44,022 bases of DNA from Sphingobacterium composti (GTDB taxonomy: Bacteria > Bacteroidota > Bacteroidia > Sphingobacteriales > Sphingobacteriaceae). Positions 34,614-44,022 of the stretch are shown one piece after another. The stretch lies in assembly GCF_009829075.1 (NCBI RefSeq), contig NZ_WUQZ01000006.1, positions 1 through 44,022 of the forward strand. The letters run 5' to 3'. The translations under genes were made by a program, and so were the position numbers. Position 1 is the stretch's first letter; the number at the start of each line of letters is the position of its first letter. A model generated the notes under the pieces. It was not told where the DNA came from. It ran no database searches and saw nothing but the letters and a program-made list of their open reading frames with translations.

Positions 34614-37154
34614 TTAGAATGTAAACTTCACTGAACCATTCCAAGTACGTCCCCATCCAACTAAAACATAATTTGATGTGTTGATACCATTCCAGTATTC
34701 AGTATTTGCGTTATTTGCATTATTAGATGTAGCGTCTGAAATGTAGAATTTATCTAATAAATTGTTGACATTGACACGGAAACTAATAGCATTCTTGTCA
34801 CTTAACTTAACCTTATAAGATATACCTGCATCTACTAAATCATAGTTAGGTAACTTTAAAGTAGGAGCAGAGCTTGGTAATGCACCATATAATCTTTCAT
34901 ATCTTCTGTAATCACCGTCGATTGATAAATCCTTTATGATAAAGAATTTAAGACCCGCACCATAAGATGTTTGTGCTGCATCACCTACTTTAATTTCAGT
35001 AAGATCTCTATTTTGAACCTCTAATTCCACGCGATCTTCATTTCTTACGATAGTATTAGAAACACCATCATATATCCAGTCACCTACAGATGCGAAACCT
35101 TTTAATTGTAAGAATGAGAATGGTCTAGTAAGGAATTCTAATTCTAAACCTTGGTGATCTTGTTTAACACCATAGTTGGTGTTATAGATAATATCATCAA
35201 TTTGAACTTTATCTGCACCATATTTATCTACTTCTTTTTGAGTAGCAATGAATGAAGAACCAGTTACACGATTAGCCCAGGTAGTTTTATATGCATTCAA
35301 TGCAACATCAACATATCTTGAACTGTATTTGTAACCTAATTCCAATCCTAAGATTTCTTCATTTACAGCAAATGGATTGACATCATTTTTGTAATTCATG
35401 AAGATATTGTTTTGGTATGGTTGACGAGAATAGTATCCTGCATTACCAAATATGGTATGACCCGCTAAAGTGTAGCTCGCACCACCTTTCACATTATATC
35501 CAAAGTTTTTAACTTTTTCTGATTCACCTTCACCGATTTTGTATAAGAATACATCATGACGGCTATTTTGTTGGTGAGATACAGAACCTTGGAAAAATGT
35601 TGTGAAACCGTTTTTAGCAAATTCGATTTGACCGAACAAACCACCGTAACGGATTGATTGTTCGTAATCCCATGCTAATCTATCTTCTGCTGCTGTTGGT
35701 TTATCAGCCCATGTTTTCCACGGATTAGTTGAAAATACATTTGATGTTACAGTGTTTCCTGGTATATTAACATTTCCATTATGTGTAATGTTAGGAGCAC
35801 CTAATAAATCAGTAACTTGTCTGTAATGTTCACCTACGTAATCGCGTAAATCAAAACCAACATTGAATGTCAAGTTTTCTGTTAAATCGCGGTTGTAATT
35901 AGATACTATACCAAACCATTGGTGATTGTTAACATCCGCAGCTAAATAAGGAACTCTCGCTGATGTAGCGTCTGTACGTCTTGACTGACCACCACCTCTA
36001 GCCATTGATGCATAAACCACAGTCCCTAATGAAGATTTATCTGAAATTTTCCAATCCCAGTTTAAATTAGCTACTGGCTTGTGGTAATAGTTTTTGCGAG
36101 GATTCATCTCAACACCGTTAATAGTCATGATGTTGTCATTGTACTTTCTGCCTTCAGACAAGAAAGTAGAAAGTCTACCCGTGAAACCTTGGTTGTGCCA
36201 TTGTGGAGCACCAGTTACCATCAAATTTAAGTTGTGGTTATCATTTACTTTGTATCCTATTGATAAAAAGTAATTTTGACCAGCACCGCCAGTTTTTTCC
36301 ATATAACCATCACCTCTCCAGTCAGTAATCATTGCTGATACTGCAAAGCCATTTTTCATTAAGCCCGTATTGTAGGCTAATGTGGATTTACGAAACATAT
36401 CATTACCAACACTGCGTTTGAAAAAACCACCTTCTTTCATTTCAGTAGATTTCGTAACGAAGTTCGTAGTACCACCTACTGATGAGATTGCAAGTTTTGA
36501 AGATCCAAGACCACGTTGGATTTGAACTAATGAAGAGATATCAGCCAATCCATTCCAGTTTGACCAATAAACACGACCGTTATCCATACCGTTAATTGGT
36601 TGTCCATTCAATAAAAATGCAGTGTTTGACTGATCGAAACCACGCGTAGTCATTGAAGACTCACCAAAACCCTTTGCTTGACCACCCACATATACGGAAG
36701 GAGTGTTTACTAAAGTAGCAGTAATGTCTTGACCACCTACTTTTTCTTCAATCTCTTGCTGTCTAATAGTTGAAACCGCAATTGGTGTCAAACGACCTTC
36801 AGCAATATCGATCACATTTTTACCAACAACTAATACTTCATCCAAAGATTGCTCATCAGTAGGAATTAAAATTACCGTACCAATTGGAGCTGTAGAAGAG
36901 AAGTTAATTTGTTGTGATTGATGGCCGATAAATTTAATTTGAAGTTGGCCATTTGATTGGTGAGTGGTTAAAGTGAAGTTTCCGTTGGCATCTGTTGATG
37001 TGCCTTCTTTACTTCCTGCGACCAAAATTGTGGCACCAGCAATAGGCTGTTTGCCATCGGTTACTTTACCAGTGATTACTTGTTGGGCTAATGCAACATT
37101 ACTGGAAAGCATGAATGCCACAGAGGCATACAAGAGGGTAGATTTTTTGTTCAT
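34614..37154 (-). CDS. TonB-dependent outer membrane receptor
   Basis: An 846-residue outer-membrane receptor. The signal peptide (1-23, ending NVALA) is followed by a carboxypeptidase-regulatory-like beta domain (about 26-98), a TonB-box-like DEVLVVG (105-111), a plug (about 125-240, with SSMTTRGFDQSNTAFLLNG) and a 22-strand-type barrel ending WNGSVKFTF. It lacks the SusC signature and has no SusD partner. Its cargo is unknown; adjacency to the galactose genes is suggestive but it is on a separate transcript. The start is ATG 37152-37154. The frame continues to a TTG at 37184, but that lies within the -7 promoter element. Confidence 0.9.
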   Translation of the reverse strand: MNKKSTLLYASVAFMLSSNVALAQQVITGKVTDGKQPIAGATILVAGSKEGTSTDANGNFTLTTHQSNGQLQIKFIGHQSQQINFSSTAPIGTVILIPTDEQSLDEVLVVGKNVIDIAEGRLTPIAVSTIRQQEIEEKVGGQDITATLVNTPSVYVGGQAKGFGESSMTTRGFDQSNTAFLLNGQPINGMDNGRVYWSNWNGLADISSLVQIQRGLGSSKLAISSVGGTTNFVTKSTEMKEGGFFKRSVGNDMFRKSTLAYNTGLMKNGFAVSAMITDWRGDGYMEKTGGAGQNYFLSIGYKVNDNHNLNLMVTGAPQWHNQGFTGRLSTFLSEGRKYNDNIMTINGVEMNPRKNYYHKPVANLNWDWKISDKSSLGTVVYASMARGGGQSRRTDATSARVPYLAADVNNHQWFGIVSNYNRDLTENLTFNVGFDLRDYVGEHYRQVTDLLGAPNITHNGNVNIPGNTVTSNVFSTNPWKTWADKPTAAEDRLAWDYEQSIRYGGLFGQIEFAKNGFTTFFQGSVSHQQNSRHDVFLYKIGEGESEKVKNFGYNVKGGASYTLAGHTIFGNAGYYSRQPYQNNIFMNYKNDVNPFAVNEEILGLELGYKYSSRYVDVALNAYKTTWANRVTGSSFIATQKEVDKYGADKVQIDDIIYNTNYGVKQDHQGLELEFLTRPFSFLQLKGFASVGDWIYDGVSNTIVRNEDRVELEVQNRDLTEIKVGDAAQTSYGAGLKFFIIKDLSIDGDYRRYERLYGALPSSAPTLKLPNYDLVDAGISYKVKLSDKNAISFRVNVNNLLDKFYISDATSNNANNANTEYWNGINTSNYVLVGWGRTWNGSVKFTF

Positions 37155-37181
37155 CTTTTTGAGATAAATATTAATTGGTTG

Positions 37182-37189
37182 CAAAGGTA
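37182..37189 (-). promoter_or_regulatory. Candidate -7 promoter element of the leftward receptor
   Basis: TACCTTTG on the minus strand matches TAnnTTTG and lies about 28 nt before the ATG at 37154. No clear -33 match is present. Confidence 0.45.
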
Positions 37190-37583
37190 ACTAAAAAAAA
37201 TGAAGTGTAAAATATTGTTAAATGAACACTTTGTGTAGTATTGTAGATTTATTAAATAATGACAAATATTTATTTGATATCACATTATGTTGTTTGGGAA
37301 ACTAATTTGCGCTGTTTTTAATATTGCGTTATTTAGAATTGAAGGGGTTAAATTAAGTGATATCTTAGATAGTCATATTAATGTAATTTTTTTTACTAGG
37401 TTGATTATGTGATAAATATATTTTATCTCATAAATTAAGAAATTTTGAAAGATTGTTTGTTGTTTTAGACAAAATGTAAATTATTCATGGTTAATTTTGT
37501 TTATTTACTAAATACAGGTTGATTTGTGAAATTAATATTCATTAAGTTTATGTTAAGTGTTAAGATGTGTTAAAACTTAGTTT

Positions 37584-37591
37584 TAAATTTG
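37584..37591 (+). promoter_or_regulatory. Candidate -7 promoter element of the rightward receptor
   Basis: TAAATTTG matches TAnnTTTG exactly and lies 25 nt before the ATG at 37616. The -33 region has no TTTG but contains repeated TGTTAA motifs. Confidence 0.48.
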
Positions 37592-37615
37592 CATCACAAT
37601 TAGCTAAACAAAACC

Positions 37616-40600
37616 ATGAAGAAAAATTTACTCTTTTTCGCCTTGATACTAGCCAGTTATGGAGTAGTAGAGGCGCAAGTTACTACCAGTAGCTTAACTG
37701 GTGTTGTAACAGAGACCTCCGGTCAATTTACTCCAGGAGCGACCATCAAAGCAATCCATTTACCTTCTGGAACAATTTACTCAAGTTCGGCAAATGCGCA
37801 GGGTAGATTTAATCTTGCTAACATGCGTGTAGGAGGACCTTACAAGATTGAGGTGAGTTATGTGGGGCAACAACAGTTGGTGTTCGAAGATGTATATTTA
37901 CAACTAGGACAACCTTTTGTGTTAAACCCTACTTTTGGGGAAACAACAACTGCTCTGGATGAAGTTACGATTACTGGTAGTCGTAGAAAAAGTGATAAAA
38001 ATGGAACTGCTACAGTAGTAGGTCGTGCTCAAATTGATAATCTTCCATCAATTTCCCGTAGTGTGAACGATTTGACGAGACTAACGCCACAGGCTAATGG
38101 TACAGCTATCGGCGGTGGTAATTATCGTGCCAATAACTTTACGGTGGATGGAGCCAATTTTAACAATCAATTTGGTATTGGTCAAAATATTCCAGCTGGT
38201 GGATCACCTATTTCAATCGATGCCATCGAGCAAATAGTTGTTAACGTGACTCCATTTGATGTTCGTCAATCGGGCTTTACTGGTGCATCTATAAATGCAG
38301 TTACGCGTTCTGGACGTAATGAATTCTTTGGTTCAGCATTTTATACAGGACGTTCTGACAAGCAACAAGGAACTCGTGTAAATGATGTTATGACCAATAT
38401 AAATGATTTAAACGAGAAACAATATGGTGTAAGTCTTGGAGGTCCAATTGTAAAAGATAAATTATTCTTTTTTGTTAATTTGGAGCAAAACAAAACTACT
38501 GAACCCGGACCAAACAAAATAGCTTCTTCAGCTTCAAATCCTTTTGGTTCAGCTTCCTATGTTGCTAGACCTTCAGAAACATTTCTGAATACAGTGAGAG
38601 ATCATTTAATTAGTAAATATAATTATGATCCCGGAGTTTATCAAGGTTATTCAAATAAAAGCAACAGTGATAAATTATTCGCTAGAATTGACTGGAATAT
38701 AGCAAATAATCATAAACTTAATTTTAGATATAATCAGGTAAAAGGTAAATCACCAGCTACTTTAAGTTCTTCTACTACAAACTCAAATGTAAGTTTTTCA
38801 AGTGCCAATAATCGGACTAGTATTAACGCACTTCATTTCTCAAATTCAAACTATTTTAACGAAAGCAACTTATATTCTGCTACTGTAGAGTATTCAGGAT
38901 CCATTGGTTTGTATAGTCACTCAGCACGTTTTAGCTATGTTAATCAAAATGAACCAAGAAGCTCTGAAAGTAGTTTGTTCCCATTAGTAGATATTAAAGA
39001 TGGTGCAGCCGTAATAACAACATTCGGTTATGAACCCTTCACTTTTGGTAACCTAAGAGATGTGGAAACAAAAACATTTAATTATGATGGAGAATATACA
39101 TTAGGAAAGCATAATTTATTGGGTGGTTTTCAATATGAGACTTCATTAACTAAAAATGGTTTTCAACGCTTCGGAACAGGTTATTATGTTTTTGACTCTT
39201 GGAGTGATTTTGTAAATGGAGAAAAAGCTTCTAATTATGCTTTAACTTATCCAATGACTGCGGACGGAAGTCAAGCTTTTCCATCTTTCAAGTTTAATCA
39301 GTTTTCTGTTTATTTACAAGATCAATTCTCGGTTAATTCAAAATTGAAGCTAACTGCGGGTGTACGTTTTGAATTACCAACATATCCAAATGTTTCAGAA
39401 ATTCAAACCCATCCATTAGTAAATAGTTTAACTTTCTTGAATGGAGCTAAAGTTAATACAGGAGCTTTGCCTAAATCGCAATTAATGTTCTCTCCTCGTT
39501 TTGGATTTAACTATGATGTTAATGGCGATCGCTCATTCATTGTAAGAGGAGGAACTGGGGTGTTCACAGGACGAATTCCATTTGTGTGGATTGTAGCGCA
39601 ATCTGGAGATGCGGGTATGTTGCAAACTACTGAAGCATACAGTGGAAAGGCTAATACTCCTAACTTCAGCCCTGATTATAAGGCACACTATCCAACAACA
39701 TTACCAGAGGCTGGCACATTTATTCCTACATCAGGAGTTTCAGCTATGGCGGAAAATTTGAAATTCCCATCTACATGGAAATCTAGTGTAGCTGCTGATT
39801 ACAATCTTCCATGGGGTATTCAAGCTACTTTTGAAGCCATCTATAACAAGGATATAAATGCTGTCGTAGCACGTAACTTAAACTATGTTGAACCTACCAT
39901 GATGAATATTGGTGGTTATGCAGATAATAGATTTATTTTCCCAGATGCTCCTCGTGATAGACATATTAATAGGATTACATCTTCTGGTGCTGTAGATCAA
40001 AATCAAAATAGAGGTTTTAATGCGATTGAAATGTATAATGTTAAAGGTGGTCACTATTGGTCAACAACATTTCAATTGACTAAACCATTTTCTTCAGGTA
40101 TATCTGGTATGATAGCATATACTGCTAGTGGTGCTAAAAATTATGGAGATGGATCTGGAGACCAGATTGCTAATCTATGGAGCTTGCCTAACCAATTTGG
40201 TGGTAATTCAAACATTGCTGAATTAGGATATACTACAAATATTATCCCTCATCGTATAGTAGCTGCAGTTACATATGAGAATACATGGGTTAAGCATCTA
40301 AAAACGTCCATGACACTATTCTACTCTGGTGGTTCTCAAGGTCGCTACTCATATTATTATACTACAGACTTCAATAGAGATGGTCAAACCAATGATTTAA
40401 TATATGTGCCTAGAGATGCTTCAGAGATAAATTTTGTAGATATAGCTCCTGGTACAAGTGGTTACAGAGCTGAAGGATATACTGCTCAGGAACAATCAGA
40501 TATTTTCTTTGATTTCGTAAATAAGGATCCATACTTAAAAACAAGAAAAGGTCAATATGCAGAGAGAAATGGTGCAGTAGCTCCATGGAGAAACCAATTT

Positions 40601-40939
40601 GACTTCCGATTATCACAAGAATTATTTAGTGGTATTGCGAAGGGTAACAATTCATTAGAATTTTTCTGGGATGTGTTTAACATTGGTAACTTATTCAATT
40701 CATCATGGGGTATTTATAAGAACAATAACAATGGTATTTTGATTCCTCAAAATATGGTTAGTATTGCTCCTAGCGGAAGTAACCCAGGAAGACCTGCTTT
40801 AGATATCACTGGCACAGATAAGCCAACTTTCAGAATGGGTAATGCTAATGGAGATATTATTCGTGAAGCTCAGCGACCTAATGAAACTATATCTTCTACG
40901 TATTATATGCAATTTGGTTTGAAATTTAAATTCAACTAA
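37616..40939 (+). CDS. Large Oar-like TonB-dependent outer membrane receptor
   Basis: A 1107-residue outer-membrane protein. The signal peptide is residues 1-20; an N-terminal carboxypeptidase-regulatory-like domain (about 25-110, with LTGVVTETSGQFTPGATI) is followed by a TonB-box-like DEVTITG (115-121), a plug with NFTVDGANFNNQFGIG and PFDVRQSGFTGASINAVTRSG, and a very long beta-barrel with Asn/Ser/Tyr-rich loops ending FGLKFKFN. The plug wording and size are those of Oar-like (OmpA-related) receptors rather than SusC; there is no SusD beside it. Substrate unknown. A strong shared terminator follows 55 bp after the stop. Confidence 0.9.
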   Translation: MKKNLLFFALILASYGVVEAQVTTSSLTGVVTETSGQFTPGATIKAIHLPSGTIYSSSANAQGRFNLANMRVGGPYKIEVSYVGQQQLVFEDVYLQLGQPFVLNPTFGETTTALDEVTITGSRRKSDKNGTATVVGRAQIDNLPSISRSVNDLTRLTPQANGTAIGGGNYRANNFTVDGANFNNQFGIGQNIPAGGSPISIDAIEQIVVNVTPFDVRQSGFTGASINAVTRSGRNEFFGSAFYTGRSDKQQGTRVNDVMTNINDLNEKQYGVSLGGPIVKDKLFFFVNLEQNKTTEPGPNKIASSASNPFGSASYVARPSETFLNTVRDHLISKYNYDPGVYQGYSNKSNSDKLFARIDWNIANNHKLNFRYNQVKGKSPATLSSSTTNSNVSFSSANNRTSINALHFSNSNYFNESNLYSATVEYSGSIGLYSHSARFSYVNQNEPRSSESSLFPLVDIKDGAAVITTFGYEPFTFGNLRDVETKTFNYDGEYTLGKHNLLGGFQYETSLTKNGFQRFGTGYYVFDSWSDFVNGEKASNYALTYPMTADGSQAFPSFKFNQFSVYLQDQFSVNSKLKLTAGVRFELPTYPNVSEIQTHPLVNSLTFLNGAKVNTGALPKSQLMFSPRFGFNYDVNGDRSFIVRGGTGVFTGRIPFVWIVAQSGDAGMLQTTEAYSGKANTPNFSPDYKAHYPTTLPEAGTFIPTSGVSAMAENLKFPSTWKSSVAADYNLPWGIQATFEAIYNKDINAVVARNLNYVEPTMMNIGGYADNRFIFPDAPRDRHINRITSSGAVDQNQNRGFNAIEMYNVKGGHYWSTTFQLTKPFSSGISGMIAYTASGAKNYGDGSGDQIANLWSLPNQFGGNSNIAELGYTTNIIPHRIVAAVTYENTWVKHLKTSMTLFYSGGSQGRYSYYYTTDFNRDGQTNDLIYVPRDASEINFVDIAPGTSGYRAEGYTAQEQSDIFFDFVNKDPYLKTRKGQYAERNGAVAPWRNQFDFRLSQELFSGIAKGNNSLEFFWDVFNIGNLFNSSWGIYKNNNNGILIPQNMVSIAPSGSNPGRPALDITGTDKPTFRMGNANGDIIREAQRPNETISSTYYMQFGLKFKFN

Positions 40940-40993
40940 TTTATCTGACTTACTAAGTAAGATAATTGATGATTTTGCAGAGTAATTTTTAGA

Positions 40994-41036
40994 AATGTAA
41001 AAGCCCCTTAGCGCAATGTTAAGGGGCTTTTACATT
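40994..41036. terminator. Bidirectional terminator between the Oar-like receptor and katG
   Basis: A perfect 17-bp stem (AATGTAAAAGCCCCTTA and its complement) with a 9-nt loop between two convergent genes, with T-runs on each strand. Confidence 0.92.
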
Positions 41037-41053
41037 ATAAAGAAGTATGAGTG

Positions 41054-43781
<2,728 letters not shown>

Positions 43782-43811
43782 AAAAAAAGCCCGACATTAT
43801 TGTCGAGCTTT
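43782..43811 (-). terminator. Terminator of the tRNA-Gly/tRNA-Leu transcript
   Basis: On the minus strand AAGCTCGACA pairs with TGTCGGGCTT (one U-G wobble) around a 4-nt loop, followed by a run of seven T. It begins 4 nt after the tRNA-Leu 3' end. Confidence 0.88.
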
Positions 43812-43814
43812 GCG

Positions 43815-43899
43815 TACCTAGGGCGGGAATCGAACCCGCACTCCTTTAACAGGAACAGGATTTTAAGTCCTGCGTGTCTACCAGTTCCACCACCTAGGC
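43815..43899 (-). tRNA. tRNA-Leu, anticodon TAA
   Basis: An 85-nt class II tRNA. The acceptor stem GCCTAGG pairs with CCTAGGT (last pair G-U), with D-arm GTGGAACTGGTAGAC, anticodon stem CAGGA/TCCTG around loop CTTAAAA (anticodon TAA), a long variable arm, T-arm GCGGGTTCGATTCCCGC and discriminator A. The 3' CCA is not encoded. Confidence 0.96.
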
Positions 43900-43904
43900 A
43901 ACTC

Positions 43905-43980
43905 TGGAGCGAAAAACGAGATTCGAACTCGCGACCCCAACCTTGGCAAGGTTGTGCTCTACCAGCTGAGCTATTTTCGC
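43905..43980 (-). tRNA. tRNA-Gly, anticodon GCC
   Basis: The acceptor stem GCGAAAA pairs with TTTTCGC, with D-arm AGCTCAGCTGGTAGAGC, anticodon stem CAACC/GGTTG around TTGCCAA (anticodon GCC), and T-arm with GAGTTCGAATCTC. The discriminator T is followed by genomic CCA. It lies 5 bp upstream of tRNA-Leu and shares its terminator. Confidence 0.96.
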
Positions 43981-44022
43981 TTTTGTAAGTCTTTCAATTT
44001 TGTTCCGAACATCGCGTCCTTC

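Larger units (their letters stand above)
37155..37615. promoter_or_regulatory. Intergenic region between divergent TonB-dependent receptors
   Basis: About 460 bp without a gene, very AT-rich. It holds the -7 elements of both receptors and, near the right gene, three copies of TGTTAA at 37551, 37558 and 37568. No RNA gene, repeat array or coding frame was recognised in the rest. Confidence 0.6.

Noticed and set aside
38740..38830. Ser/Asn-rich low-complexity run in the Oar-like receptor
   Set aside because: Typical of extracellular loops of large receptors; not a separate repeat element.
43800..43988. 62-residue plus-strand frame over the tRNA genes
   Set aside because: It is antisense to two well-formed tRNAs and is a typical false gene.

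Overview
The window is chromosomal DNA of a Bacteroidota bacterium, most likely of the Sphingobacteriaceae (Sphingobacterium/Pedobacter type). The evidence is low G+C content, promoter elements of the TTTG...TAnnTTTG type, several TonB-dependent receptors, a SusC/SusD pair, lipoproteins with the acidic post-cysteine export signal of this phylum, a bacillithiol biosynthesis enzyme, and a DNA polymerase III alpha subunit carrying an N-terminal proofreading domain. Everything rests on reading the sequence; no database search was run.

Layout. (1) Positions 1-1350: the 3' part of an IS1182-like transposase and a short hairpin-bearing spacer. (2) Positions 1351-18516: a housekeeping block. It holds accA, an MscS-type channel, coaA, mgsA with an SpmA/SpmB-like membrane protein, the purA-pabB pair, a Fur-family repressor, a bifunctional RelA/SpoT enzyme, a divergent run of a DUF4294-like protein, glutathione peroxidase and bshB1, and then convergent trxA and dnaE. 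(3) Positions 18783-28734: a tightly packed six-gene operon of secreted S8 protease, S9 (DPP-IV-like) peptidase, SusC, SusD, a 65-residue lipoprotein and a Calx-beta-like lipoprotein, closed by a strong terminator. It reads as a protein/peptide-scavenging locus and is the most distinctive system here. (4) Positions 28976-30482: an orphan lipoprotein and an orphan LuxE-like acyl-adenylating enzyme. (5) Positions 30564-34473: a galT-galK-sodium/sugar symporter operon for galactose. (6) Positions 34614-40939: two divergent large TonB-dependent receptors separated by about 460 bp of AT-rich regulatory DNA. (7) Positions 41054-43336: katG. (8) The right end: tRNA-Leu(TAA) and tRNA-Gly(GCC) with their terminator.

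How the parts fit. The six-gene operon couples extracellular or periplasmic proteolysis to TonB-driven uptake; its genes overlap or lie 1-13 bp apart, so they should be translated together. The galactose operon provides uptake plus two Leloir enzymes; galE and galM are not in the window. Glutathione peroxidase, BshB1, thioredoxin and KatG give thiol redox and peroxide defence. Several genes are ended by clear Rho-independent hairpins, some shared by convergent genes, so operon limits are fairly well defined. Alternative long reading frames for trxA, dnaE, the S9 peptidase, susD and one receptor begin at TTG codons; the downstream ATG starts are preferred.
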